Shown: piece by piece, positions 38,501 to 47,004 of the stretch
How the letters are laid out: every line of letters starts with the position of its first letter
Position numbering within the stretch: position 1 is the stretch's first letter
Origin: Bagarius yarrelli
Taxonomy: Eukaryota; Chordata; Actinopteri; Siluriformes; Sisoridae
Direction: 5' to 3'
Assembly (NCBI GenBank): GCA_005784505.1
Contig: VCAZ01000180.1
Location: 606,001 to 670,000 of the forward strand
DNA length: 64,000 nucleotides
Position numbers and translations under genes: made by a program
The notes under the pieces: generated by a model
Told to the model about the DNA's origin: nothing
The model's input: only the letters and a program-made list of their open reading frames with translations
The model's database searches: none

Positions 38501-41500
38501 ATCCGCTGCCACTTCACCTTCTCTGACCGCTGGCTGCTTATCAGCGAGATCAATTTTTACTCTGGTACGCACACACACACACACACACACACACCCGCGC
38601 GCGCGCGCACACCACAACGCTGCCTGACATATTTCAACACATCAGAAGCACGCGGAACACGGCTCACATGCATCCAAATGTACATACCAATCGCACACAA
38701 TTTGGCAAAACTTCTCACTCGCCACATACACGCCACAGCATATTCCTTTACACATGCACTTCATTTCACACATAATAGCATCTATAAACAGATTTCTAAT
38801 ACCGATTGTGCTGTTTATTTCTGTCTCTCTTCCTCTTTCCCTGTCTGTCTTTCTCTCCATCTCCCTCTCTCAGAACCGTTTGATACTAGCTCACCAATAC
38901 CATCTGAAGCGCTAACTCCCCCCTCCCTCACCTCTCGCTCTCCTCCCCTCCTCACCTCGCCCCCTGTGACCTCCTCCATCTTTCCCAGCACATCTAATTC
39001 CAGCAGGCGCCAAACTGGTGAGTAAAAGATTTTATAGTACAATCTTAAGTCCCTGACTGTGTCCAAAATTGCATACTTCTCTATTATATAGTATGCAATA
39101 AACAGTACACTACTTTATATGTATGAACACTGAAGTATGCATACGATGGACACTTTTCTATCCCATGAAGCCACGGGAGAGACGATGTACCAAATCTGAA
39201 AGTTAAAAGTGAACTGCTGCTGTTGTGTGCTGACGTATGTCCCGTGACAATATAACCATGGTGGATGTATTACAGTACATCTGAATTTTATCCACACTGC
39301 CCATAATCTTACTATAAAGAATGAATGCCTGCTAAAGTAGTGTGCAATTCCAATTCCAGACTCAGTCATTAAAACATTTTCTCCTGGTTTCAAAAAGGTC
39401 TTAATTTTAGAGTTAGAGGTAACTTCGTAGTAATAGTGATAGTATTTTATATTTGGAGCTGCTAATAGGGCAGTGATTAAGGTGTTGGACTGCTGATCAA
39501 GCTGCCACTGCTGGGCCCCTAAGAAAGGCCCTTAACCCTCAACTGCTCAGTGAGATCAATGTAAGTGTCTCTGGATAACGTTGTCTGTGAATGTAAATGT
39601 AAATGGAATTTTTTTTATTATTAAGCCTTATGCTGTGTTACATCACACTGATTTTCATATTCTGTCCAGAGGCGGGCAGTATTGTTATATTTTCTTCTTT
39701 TCGTCACATTTACTGAATTAGTTTTTAGAAAAAGTGTACTTTGAAGAGTAGGTAAAACTGACTTAATTTTTACTCTCACTCAAGTAGAATTTTAAATCGT
39801 GGAAATTTACTTTCTCTTCGCTACATTTGATGGTGTTACTCCATTACTATTAAATGTTAATAATGAAAATGTAGTTTTAATAATTAGTTACCATCACGTT
39901 TCCTATAATGAGATGACGAGTCTCGTCGGAAGGACGTACATGAAACCCGGTTTTGAAAGCGTGTTCAATTCGAAACAGGACTGAGACAGGAAACCCAGGA
40001 ACTCGCATTCAATCAATTTATTACACTCCAGGAAGTGAAAAAAGTAACAATGTGATGCTTTTTATGTGACAAAAACATGTCAGCATACAGGAATTCCAGC
40101 TCCACCCTAAAAATGCATGTTGAGGAGGATTCTGCATTTATGGGCAATTTAACCTTACTGTAATTTACTTTAAAATCTCACACATCTTCTTTTCCTCTTT
40201 TTTACGCATATTTTATGTAGTGGATTGTTAGCATTTTTTTTCTGGATTCAGGATTTTCCCTTCTTTTAATCGGACCAGGTTAACTGGTAACTAACTACTT
40301 GAGTAGTCTCAAAATTTAAAAGTTTCTTAAAGTTACTTGAGTAAGATTAACAAAGTATCAGTGTTACTCAAGTCATTATTTTTATAAGTGGTTGTACTTT
40401 TAGTAAAGTTTTTGGTTACTCTACCCACCTCTGGTTATGTTTAAATAATCCTGGAGAGAAAGCAGAAAAATGAAAACTCCACACACCACCTATCTCCTAA
40501 ACACCCAGCTTAAATGCCCTTCACGTCTCTGTCTTGCAGTCTCTCGTTTCCTTTTGCTCTCTCTCTCTTTCTCTTTTTTTTTTTTTCCTGCTGAAAACAA
40601 CTAGACTATTGTTGAGAGAGAGAAACAGAGGAGACTGAAGGTGAAACGGATTGTGTGTTGATAAATCTGTGTACATAACTGTGGTTGGCTAGGGACTTTC
40701 AGCATCTACTATTCTCCTGTGGTTTGGTATTACAACAGCACTCCTGAGTATAAAGGATTTTACTTTCTTAATGTGTCTGTAAAACCACCTTCCACTACCT
40801 GGATGCGTTAGGTTCCATATATTCTCTTCAAATCTAGACATGAACAGACACGAATGTTTATTTAGTCTTGGAAAGCACCCTGCTAATCCAAAGCACATCA
40901 CTGTGCAAATAGTACCATGAACCAGTGTTTTTAAATGCAAATAAGTGCACACAGTTGTACATTGTTTCTTCTATGTAAAAGGTGATGCTGGTGAGGAATT
41001 TTCTGACATCACCCCAAGGCCAGGACTACCGGTTGCTAAGGACGACAGCAGCAACACCGCCATTCTGATCGGCTGCCTAGTGGGCATAATACTGCTGCTG
41101 CTGGCCGTCATCGTTGGTATTCTCTGGAGGCAGTACTGGAAAAAGCTGCTCGGCAAGGTGGAATGCTCTGCTTTAGCTCTTTGTAGAATATCAGGATGCC
41201 TGATTAAGGTGCCATTAAAACGATTATAAGTTATTTTGTTGCTCAAAAATGTTTTAAACTTGTGTCTGTGTGCTTCCAGGCTCAGGGCAGCCTGTCCAGC
41301 GACGAGCTGCGAGTTCACCTCTCGGTTCCGACCGAGAATGTGGTGATCAATAACACAAACACGCACACCTACTCCAGTCGTTACCAACGCATACACACTT
41401 TCCCTGATGACCCAGAGAGAGAAGGCGAGTATCAGGAGCCAAGCATGGTGGTACGCCCTCGAGAGCAGCGGGACAGCACAGGTGAGACGCCATACCTGCT

Positions 41501-42391
41501 GTACATGTACTGCAATTCAAATCTTTTTAGACATAAAATTGATTATAAAATATTATATATAATATATAATGTCTTTATGGAGTTTAGGTTTTTTTGCACA
41601 GGGACATTATCATGCTGGAACAGTGTTAGTTCCAGTAGAGAAATAATGAATACTACATTACATGAAAAACGTGTATTACCTCTGGATATCAGCAATTTTG
41701 AATGATTTAGAGCTTGCGGCAACATAAACCAGCCTTTGTCGTCAATACAAAATGTCAATTGACCAGAGGCAAAACGTGTCTTGTATAGGAGCAGCCACCC
41801 AGCTACAGCCTAACCTTACAAATCAGATCGATTGTATACCTTTTTTCAGAATTAGCATATCGATTAATCAGGCTGGTTAGATGGAGTGAAATCAGCAGCC
41901 ATCTTAGAGGCAGACATGCAAATGCAACATCGGTACTTACAAAATCTAGGAGATGGATGTTTCTATTCGTTCGAGCTCATACGTCATACATTTTTTGCAC
42001 ATCTGTGCCAGTAAATCTAGTCATTCACATGCCAACCAGATGTTTAAGAAGCTGGAAAGTAAAATATGAGAGCATAAGGTCTTGATCAGAACTGTTCAGG
42101 GTCTGAAGAAGACTAGCATAGAAGCTTGTTCTGTGCTTAATAGCTACAAGGAAGCAGCTGTTTGCATATTAACACACCCACCAGATTAAATGGTTCTGAG
42201 GTTCTTTTTATGTTAGTGTGATTTTACAAAAAAAAAAGGAGCAACGAGGACCAAATCGGAGAGCGGCTTCAAAAGCAACAACACAAAATGCACCTAAAGT
42301 CAGAATAATACAGGAACCAAGGACCTATTGTCTTAGCTAAAGGAGATCAAATTTTTATTTTGTTTACTATTTCTTTTGTGTTTTATAAACA

Positions 42392-42435
<44 letters not shown>

Positions 42436-45400
42436 CAGTACATGCCACATTAATTACTGATGTATTGAATGTTCAGTGTAGGGGTCAACCGATATGTGTT
42501 TTTTAGTTCCGATACCGATTATAACAGATTAAGGAGGTGGATAACCAATATTGGGGCTTTGAGAAAAACAATATTTAAATACTTTCAAACATAATGTTTA
42601 TTTAAAATTTTCAAAATTAAAATTAACATTAAAAACAAAAATATTATTATTACAGCAGCATTCCGTATACATTCAACCTTAAACTAATCAAAGAAGTAAA
42701 CGACATCAAGCGATAAATGCTGTTGCTAATAATTAGTAGTCCCAATCCAGCAGCACCAGGTGTCTTTTTTTTTTTAATAGTATAAATTGCAGACACTTCA
42801 CTAAAGATGCACTCACTAAGGGCTGATGTAGGTGTGTTTCAAAATAAATCATTTAATTGGCAGAGCCGTTTGAAAAATGATCGATACCGATAATCATAAA
42901 AATACCTAATATCGGCGCTAATATACTCAGTCGACTCCGTAGTTTAGTGTCTCACTATCATGATGAATGATTGTAAATTTGTATATGATGAAATGCCGAT
43001 TAACTGCTTGCAGTCTGAATAACAGTAACCCTGCCTGCCGCTGTGTCTCACTCCTGCATTTGATCTGTGACGATTGTCCTTCCCTGCCTCCCGTCTACCC
43101 TAACCATTACCTTATTTGTTTGTGTTTGGCGTGACTTGGATGTTGTGCTAAATCCTGTCTGTTGCTTTGTTTTTGTGTTGCATTGTATTTGTCATGCATT
43201 GTGGTACCCTGTTCTGTGAATGTGTATGTATATGTGTGTGTGTGTCTGACCAGCCTTGCTGTTAAACAACCCAGCCTATCATCTTCTCCTGTCTGACCTG
43301 AGAATCGGCCCCAAAAGGCTGTCAAACTGCACCAGAGAGTCTGTTAAACCGCAAAACCTGCCCCAGGGTAAGAGCGAGGCACGTCTCCGCCTCACTTTAA
43401 ACCCAAAGTAACGGATAAAGAAGCGGTCCAGGTCGCAGACAGGGATGGGGAGGGGGATTATGTAGAAAGAAAAATCTAAAGTGGGTCTGTAGAACCATGT
43501 GCTCATCACCTGGTCAAAGCTGTAACCTTCAACAGCATGCGCATTATCTAATCACTACTGTCCAGTGGTTTGTGGGAATGTTAATTAAATGTTTCAGTAG
43601 TTAGCAAATATTAACAAATTATTTTTCTACAAGTCAAATCGAGTTCCAGTTCACACCATATGTCCTTTTTTTTTCTATTATTCCACCACCATTATGCAGC
43701 ATGCAGTGTAGATATGGACAATAAAGCGCTGCCAGTTCAGGAAGGACCGCCCCCATACCCTGGAGCCCCGCCTCCTCTCCTGGGTGCTCATTATGCAGAA
43801 GCGACAGGGGGCGGGCCCAGTGTGCCTCACTATGCAGAAGCGGACATAATTAGCCTTCAGGGCGTAAGCGGAAACAACACCTATGCTGTGCCTGCCCTGT
43901 CGGCCACGCCTACCGAGTGCCCGCCCCTTCCTGAGCTACAGCGGGAACGGCTCCTTTTTAAAGAGAAGCTTGGAGAGGGACAGTTCGGAGAGGTAGTGCA
44001 CACATGACAACAGCTATGAAAATGCTCGGTGCTCTACTGCAGGGTTGCCGCTGAGTGGGGGGGATTTAAGACGCAGTTTGGTGGGCCCCCAGAGGTGTTT
44101 TATTAGTAGTATCACTACTAGCAGTGATGTATTTGGGGAAGTGGTGGCTCATGGTTAAGGTGTTGGATTACCAACCCGAAGGTTGTGGGTTCGATTCCCA
44201 GCTCCGGCAAGCCACCACTGCTGGACCCCTGAGCAAGGCCCTCAACCCCCAATTGCTCAGTTGTATAACAAGGAATATTGTAAGTCGCTCTGGATAAGGG
44301 CGTCTGCCAAATGCTGTAAATGTAAATGTATTTGTTTGGTGTGGAATGGGTGTTTTAAGGGGGCCCAATCTCATTATTTTTTTAACAATTTATGCTTGTT
44401 GAGAAATAATGTTGAATGAGCTACTAATTGGTAACGAAGTTGTTAAGCACATTTTTCTGTACCATGTTTTCTCTACGATCTTGTGACAAACTTCAATCAT
44501 ATAATCATCTTAGGTTCATTTATGTGAGATCGAAAACCCTCAAGACCTCCCGAATCTTGAATTCCCTTTTAATGTGAGGAAAGGACGCCCTCTGCTGGTG
44601 GCAGTGAAGATTCTGCGACCTGATGCCTCAAAAAACGCCAGGTTTGAACACACCTGTTAATTTTTTTTTTTTTTTAAACGCTTCTGTCTTTTTACACACC
44701 GCTGTTGTCGTAACCTGCCTTCATCTATATCATACTCAAGAAACGACTTTCTGAAAGAGGTAAAGATCTTGTCTCGGCTAAAAGATCCGAACATAATCCG
44801 CTTGCTGGGAGTGTGTGTGAGCAGTGACCCTCTGTGCATGGTGACTGAGTACATGGAGAGCGGCGACCTTAACCAGTACCTTTCCCAGCGAGTGTTACTG
44901 GACAAGACCGGACCACTGCACAACATGCCAACCATCAGGTTCCGTCCGCGATTCCTCAGTTATCTGTGTTTTGCATGAAAACCTGTAGGATAAATGCTAA
45001 GTGTCTTGTTTGCTCTGTGCCTTAGCTATCCTGCTCTAATCTCCATGGCGAGTCAGATCGCGTCTGGGATGAAGTTCCTGGCGTCACTGAACTTTGTGCA
45101 CCGAGACTTAGCTACCCGGAACTGCCTGGTGGGGGGGGAGCGCGGTGAAGAAGACGACAGAACCGGAGAAAGGCACATCAAGATCGCGGACTTCGGCATG
45201 AGCAGAAACCTGTACGCCGGAGATTACTACAGAATCCAGGGGAGGGCTGTGCTTCCTATCCGATGGATGGCCTGGGAGTGTATTCTCATGGTAAGTGTGT
45301 GTGATTTATTGCGGCCTGCATTATAATCTTTCAGCAATTTTCTAAAGAATCATGGGGAGGGGTGTAAGGAGTGTTAAACTGTTTGCTCATTCATGGTTTA

Positions 45401-45989
45401 AACTTTTTGGCATTCTGCTAATAAAGCTGCATTATTTAAAATAAGGGGGATTTCTTCCTAAATTATTATTATTATTATTATCAGGGCAAGTTCACCACAG
45501 CCAGTGATGTGTGGGCGTTTGGAGTGACTCTGTGGGAGATGCTAAGTGTGTGTCAGGAGCAGCCGTATGGTCACATGACTGATGAGCAGGTCATCGACAA
45601 TGCAGGGGAGTTTTTTAGAGACCAAGGAAGACAGGTACACACACACACAAAGTTTTAATGTCTATTATTATCTTGTATCAGAATATATTTAAAAACATCT
45701 GTCTCTCACTATCTTTTTTTCATCTCCTTCTGTTTCTCTCGCTCTCACTCCCTCTTTCTGTCTCTTATTTTCTCTTTTTCTCTCTCTCGCTCTCCGTCTC
45801 TCCCACTCTCTCACTTTCCTTCTCTCTCTCTCTCTCTCTCTCTCTTAGGTGTATCTGACTCGGCCGGCGGTGTGTCCCCAGGGTCTGTACGAGCTGATGC
45901 TGAGTTGCTGGAACAGAGACTGTAAACTCCGGCCCTCTTTCACACAGATTCACTCTTTCCTCACCGAAGATGCCATGAACATGGTGTAA
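27876..45989 (+). CDS. ddr1: Discoidin domain receptor 1 (collagen receptor tyrosine kinase), 17 coding exons
   Basis: Ddr1 is a single-pass receptor tyrosine kinase that binds triple-helical collagen at the cell surface. Coding exons are 27876-27972, 31278-31380, 33893-34121, 34234-34381, 35548-35650, 36247-36433, 38315-38564, 38874-39017, 40982-41157, 41280-41481, 43254-43367, 43700-43992, 44514-44641, 44741-44938, 45026-45290, 45485-45634 and 45849-45989. Every junction is GT-AG and the phases close to 975 residues plus TAA (human DDR1b has 913). The order is: signal peptide (about 1-23), discoidin domain (C35 to C189), discoidin-like domain (about 193-372), Ser/Thr/Pro-rich stalk (373-420), membrane helix (about 447-469), juxtamembrane region (470-670) and kinase domain (about 671-970). 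Kinase residues seen: GEGQFGE 676-682, K714, E731, HRD 816-818, DFG 846-848, and activation-loop YAGDYY with Y854, Y858 and Y859. The match to vertebrate DDR1 is close throughout; DDR2 is less likely because the NPAY cassette exon is a DDR1 feature. The start ATG sits in GCCATGG. Odd points are an insertion before DFG and a doubled HYAEA motif. Confidence 0.97.
28360..28755 (+). mobile_element. Tc1/mariner-like transposon remnant in ddr1 intron 2
   Basis: CCATAACATTAAAGCCACTG, CACGTTACACTGGCACCTG, GGGATATATTAGGCAGCAA and later GGGAAAGCTAGCCC and TGTGTAGCAGCAG follow the order of a common fish Tc1 element (left end, then DNA-binding part). Coding capacity is lost. Confidence 0.65.
28760..31277. 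other. Remainder of ddr1 intron 2
   Basis: No gene or clear repeat beyond poly(A) and poly(T) runs (for example 31184-31200). A pyrimidine tract precedes the exon 3 acceptor. Confidence 0.55.
31278..31380 (+). CDS. ddr1: ddr1 exon 3: start of discoidin domain
   Basis: The acceptor is ACCACAG and the donor AG|GTAGGT, phases 1 in and 2 out. It encodes TTCRYALGMEDGTIPDSDIS and then SASSAWSDSTEAKHGR (the last codon is split). This is the opening of the DDR discoidin domain; C35 should pair with C189. Confidence 0.95.
31381..32488. other. First part of ddr1 intron 3
   Basis: No gene or known repeat was recognised. Confidence 0.5.
32489..32812. mobile_element. MITE with GGGCTGGG termini in ddr1 intron 3
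   Basis: The ends are inverted: TAGGGCTGGGTAATATGG at the left and GGCCCAGCCCTA at the right. About 320 bases, AT-rich, non-coding. Ends of this kind are typical of hAT-related non-autonomous elements. Confidence 0.65.
32813..33892. other. Last part of ddr1 intron 3
   Basis: AT-rich sequence; nothing recognised before the pyrimidine tract of exon 4. Confidence 0.5.
33893..34121 (+). CDS. ddr1: ddr1 exon 4: discoidin domain core
   Basis: The acceptor TTTCTTCAG and the donor GAT|GTCAGT bound 229 bases, phase 2 in, 0 out. The product contains GDGAWCP, YLQVDL, LVGTQGRHADG, SYRLKYSRDG and RDRWGKD, all hallmark strings of the collagen-binding discoidin domain. Confidence 0.96.
34234..34381 (+). 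CDS. ddr1: ddr1 exon 5: end of discoidin domain
   Basis: It encodes VILGNENTYEVVLKDLGPP, then ARMVRFYP, MSVCLRVELYGC and LWS. The Cys in YGC (189) closes the domain. The donor is G|GTAATG in phase 1. Fit to vertebrate DDR1 is direct. Confidence 0.96.
34960..35366 (-). mobile_element. Tc1-like transposon 5' fragment, minus strand
   Basis: The right end carries ATTCTAATTTATTGAGATGC plus ACCTGTA, a common fish transposon terminus. Read on the minus strand, 35093-35020 encodes MGKTADPTVVQKTIIDILHK, an N-terminal Tc1-type transposase motif. Only the first part of the element remains. Confidence 0.7.
35403..35495. repeat. (TA)n-rich microsatellite before ddr1 exon 6
   Basis: Interrupted TA repeats, ending in (TG)n, 50 bases before the exon 6 acceptor. 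Confidence 0.9.
35548..35650 (+). CDS. ddr1: ddr1 exon 6: start of discoidin-like domain
   Basis: The acceptor is CAATCAG and the donor GG|GTACTG. It encodes DGLKAYTAPMGHIMQLSGSP followed by VYLNDSIYDGSVEAG. It begins the second, discoidin-like domain. A (TA)n run lies just upstream of the acceptor in the intron. Confidence 0.94.
36247..36433 (+). CDS. ddr1: ddr1 exon 7: discoidin-like domain
   Basis: The exon follows a (CT)n tract ending in CACAG and ends CAG|GTAAGC. It encodes MLFGGLGQLCDGVLGGDDF, ELRVWPGYDYVGW and VDIEFHFEKPRLFHTMQ, diagnostic DDR strings. Confidence 0.96.
36508..36612 (-). mobile_element. SINE head fragment, minus strand
   Basis: CAGCAGTGGCTTGGTGGTGC, GGAAATCACACCCGG and TCCAACACCTTAACCACTAA with GCCACCAC at the end. 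Confidence 0.7.
36758..36945 (+). mobile_element. SINE, plus strand
   Basis: TAAGTGGTTGAGGTGTCGTC, GTGGGTTCAGTTCCCAGCAC, CTCAACTGCTCAGTTAGG and GGGTGTGTGCCAAATGCCAG. Confidence 0.7.
36946..38314. other. Remainder of ddr1 intron 7
   Basis: No exon-like or known element seen; it has a T-run at 37669-37696 and C-rich sequence near 37970. Confidence 0.55.
38315..38564 (+). CDS. ddr1: ddr1 exon 8: end of discoidin-like domain
   Basis: The acceptor is TTGGCAG and the donor G|GTACGC, 250 bases, phase 0 in, 1 out. It encodes VHSNNMHTQGVRVF, CQFKASLLSPW, GRPAHIIRCHFTFSDRWLL and SEINFYS. The downstream intron opens with (CA)n and (CG)n repeats. Confidence 0.96.
38569..38610. repeat. (CA)n-(CG)n microsatellite after ddr1 exon 8
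   Basis: The donor of exon 8 runs directly into CA repeats and then CGCGCGCGCG. Confidence 0.85.
38874..39017 (+). CDS. ddr1: ddr1 exon 9: extracellular Ser/Thr/Pro-rich stalk
   Basis: The acceptor is CTCTCTCAG and the donor G|GTGAGT, both in phase 1. The 48 residues are rich in Pro, Ser and Thr (for example LTPPSLTSRSPPLLTSPP) and end in SSRRQT. In vertebrate DDR1 this region is a variable, O-glycosylated stalk; poor conservation here is normal. The NSS near its end is a possible N-glycosylation site. Confidence 0.9.
39058..39360. repeat. Interspersed repeat, copy B (inverted relative to 1290-1800)
   Basis: TCTATCCCATGAAGCCACGG (39158-39177) is the inverted counterpart of about 1538-1557. 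It lies in ddr1 intron 9. Confidence 0.5.
39455..39608 (+). mobile_element. SINE, plus strand
   Basis: AGGGCAGTGATTAAGGTGTT, GCCACTGCTGGGCCCCTAAG, CTCAACTGCTCAGTGAG and ATGTAAATGTAAATGG; the B-box part is deleted. Confidence 0.7.
39667..40433. mobile_element. hAT-like non-autonomous element in ddr1 intron 9
   Basis: The ends are inverted: CAGAGGCGGGCAGT at the left and CTACCCACCTCTG at the right (40421-40433). The inside repeats phrases such as 'ACTTGAGTAA' and 'CTCAAGTAGAA' near the ends. About 770 bases with no intact frame. Confidence 0.7.
40982..41157 (+). CDS. ddr1: ddr1 exon 10: stalk end and transmembrane helix
   Basis: After an acidic stalk (DAGEEFSD) the exon encodes NTAILIGCLVGIILLLLAVI with VGILW and then the basic stop-transfer RQYWKKLLGK. 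The human protein has the very similar TAILIGCLVAIILLLL. The donor is AAG|GTGGAA, a weak donor, but the phase and homology require it. Confidence 0.95.
41280..41481 (+). CDS. ddr1: ddr1 exon 11: cytoplasmic juxtamembrane segment
   Basis: The acceptor is GCTTCCAG and the donor G|GTGAGA. It encodes DELRVHLSVPTENVVINN, a DDR1-like segment, followed by Tyr-containing HTYSSRYQRIH and EGEYQEPSM. It exits in phase 1, as does the following cassette exon, so that exon can be skipped without a frame change. Confidence 0.94.
41585..41665 (+). mobile_element. Fragment of the 'GTATTGGGACACC' element
   Basis: TTTTTTTGCACAGGGACATT and ATCATGCTGGAACAGTGTTA match the interior of the elements at 1915 and 62665. 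Confidence 0.4.
41666..43253. other. Remainder of ddr1 intron 11
   Basis: It holds a (CA)n run at 42395-42434 and a probable MITE at 42480-42935 with AGGGGTCAACCGATATG at the left and, near the right end, ATCGATACCGATAATC and TCAGTCGACTCC. No exon other than the cassette exon 12 was recognised. Confidence 0.5.
43254..43367 (+). CDS. ddr1: ddr1 exon 12: NPAY cassette exon (DDR1b-type insert)
   Basis: Exactly 114 bases, phase 1 on both sides. It encodes ALLLNNPAYHLLLSDLRIGP and about 18 further residues. The human alternatively spliced exon of 37 codons, present in DDR1b and absent from DDR1a, has LLSNPAYRLLL, whose NPXY tyrosine recruits Shc. Here Y555 is the equivalent. Skipping in this species is predicted, not shown. 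Confidence 0.93.
43700..43992 (+). CDS. ddr1: ddr1 exon 13: Tyr-rich juxtamembrane region and kinase glycine loop
   Basis: The acceptor ATTATGCAG and the donor GAG|GTAGTG bound 293 bases. It encodes EGPPPYPGAPPPLLG, two HYAEA motifs (615-619 and 628-632), ADIISLQGVSGNNTYAVPAL, and ends in the kinase glycine loop KEKLGEGQFGE. Human DDR1 has a single HYAEA motif at this place. Confidence 0.95.
44135..44338 (+). mobile_element. SINE, plus strand, best-preserved copy
   Basis: GTGGTGGCTCATGGTTAAGG, GTGGGTTCGATTCCCAGCTC, GGCCCTCAACCCCCAATTGC, TCGCTCTGGATAAGGGCGTC and TGCCAAATGCTGTAAATGTA: intact tRNA-like head and full body in ddr1 intron 13. Confidence 0.85.
44514..44641 (+). CDS. ddr1: ddr1 exon 14: kinase N-lobe with catalytic lysine
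   Basis: It encodes VHLCEIENPQDLPNLEFPF, NVRKG and PLLVAVKILRPDASKNAR. K714 in VAVK is the ATP-anchoring lysine. The donor AG|GTTTGA is weak but phase 2 matches the next exon. Confidence 0.95.
44741..44938 (+). CDS. ddr1: ddr1 exon 15: kinase helix C and hinge
   Basis: It encodes NDFLKEVKILSRLKDPNII, RLLGVCVSSDPLCMVTEYME and SGDLNQYLSQ. E731 is the helix C glutamate that pairs with K714. The loop after NQYLSQ is shorter than in human DDR1. The donor is AG|GTTCCG, phase 2. Confidence 0.95.
45026..45290 (+). CDS. ddr1: ddr1 exon 16: kinase catalytic loop, DFG motif and activation loop
   Basis: It carries FVHRDLATRNCLVG (catalytic D818), IKIADFGMSRNLYAGDYY and GRAVLPIRWMAWECILM. Between CLVG and IKIADFG there are 14 residues (GERGEEDDRTGERH), against about four in human DDR1 (ENFT). 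The donor is ATG|GTAAGT. Confidence 0.96.
45485..45634 (+). CDS. ddr1: ddr1 exon 17: kinase C-lobe
   Basis: It encodes GKFTTASDVWAFGVTLWEML, then CQEQPYGHMTDEQVIDNAGE and FFRDQGRQ. SDVWAFG is the conserved helix F motif. The exon is 150 bases in phase 0 on both sides. Confidence 0.96.
45849..45989 (+). CDS. ddr1: ddr1 exon 18: end of kinase domain and stop codon
   Basis: A long (CT)n tract leads to CTTAG and then VYLTRPAVCPQGLYELMLSC, WNRDCKLRPSFTQIHSFL and TEDAMNMV, with TAA at 45987-45989. The human C-terminus (AEDALNTV) is closely similar, so the end is complete. Confidence 0.96.
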   Translation: MYLTRPAVCPQGLYELMLSCWNRDCKLRPSFTQIHSFLTEDAMNMV

Positions 45990-46317
45990 AGAGCAGACAC
46001 ATGAGACAAGAATATCTCTCCCCTCCACACTGACCAGAGGCGTTTGTGTAGCCTGTACACGCTGGTGGAGGTGAACAATGGTGTAGGAGTGGGCGGAGCT
46101 AAGCACTCTTATGTAAATTTGGCAGGTCAGGGCTGGGAGATGCTGCTGGTCCGGTTCTCGTGCTTGACCCTGCTTTCAGATCCTAGAACCCTTTAAACCT
46201 AATGTTAGATCACCTGTAGTCCTGAACTAATCACAAATCTCTCACAAGGTGGAGGGCTTTTCTATTGCTGATGACTATATAAACTGTGAACCAGTGAGTT
46301 ACTATTAATATTATTAC

Positions 46318-46512
46318 TCATTTACATTTCTGGTATGTGGCAGACGCCCTTATCCAGAGCGACTTACATTTATCTCATTTCTTTATCTGAGCAGTTGAGG
46401 GTTTAAGGGGCCTTGCTCAGGGGCCCAGCAGTGGCAACTTGGTGATGCCGGGAATTGAACCCACAAGCTTCCGATTAGCAGTCCAACACCTTGACCAGTG
46501 AGCTACCACTTT
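46318..46512 (-). mobile_element. SINE, minus strand, in the ddr1 3' region
   Basis: TTTACATTTCTGGTATGTGG, GACGCCCTTATCCAGAGCGA, CTTGCTCAGGGGCCCAGCAG, GGGAATTGAACCCACAAG and TCCAACACCTTGACCAGTGA: full length in reverse. Confidence 0.8.
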
Positions 46513-47004
46513 AGCAAACCGGTAGTTCATCGTTAATTCTGTCTAATCCAAGTATTCACTCTTTGGTACGAGGGGTCTTCATTCCGATCTTTAGCCTGTT
46601 TGCTGGGTTCAGTGGTACCTGCGCAATTGCTCGACGTTAAGCACAAGGCTTCAGCACTTCTCTCCGACTAACTCGGGAAGCTAGACACACACACTTGTGA
46701 CTCGGTTAAGGGATTTTCAGTATTTAGGTGTTTTGTTTTTACGTTGTAACATCATCAGACATGGTGCTCCATAACCATTTGGACACGTTCTTAAAAACCA
46801 TCAGACTTCTCGAGTAACATTGTTCAATTTAGTCACAGTTTAATTCCTGATTTAGACGTAATAATGGAAAGTGTGCTGAATTGAGCTCCCCAATGACTGT
46901 ATATATGATGGACAACAAACTCTCTCTAATGAAATGCAAAAGGCAGGTCCTGATCTTAAACTCCAGCCACACACACACACACACAGAGTCTTAATTAGAA
47001 ATCT

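Noticed and set aside
38288..39025. A 245-codon uninterrupted frame as one large exon
   Set aside because: It runs through ddr1 exon 8, the intron with CA repeats, and then exon 9 in a shared frame; splice sites and homology show two exons separated by an intron.
44150..44210. tRNA gene (B box GGTTCGATTCC)
   Set aside because: No full cloverleaf or anticodon arm; it continues into the SINE body, as do the similar matches elsewhere.
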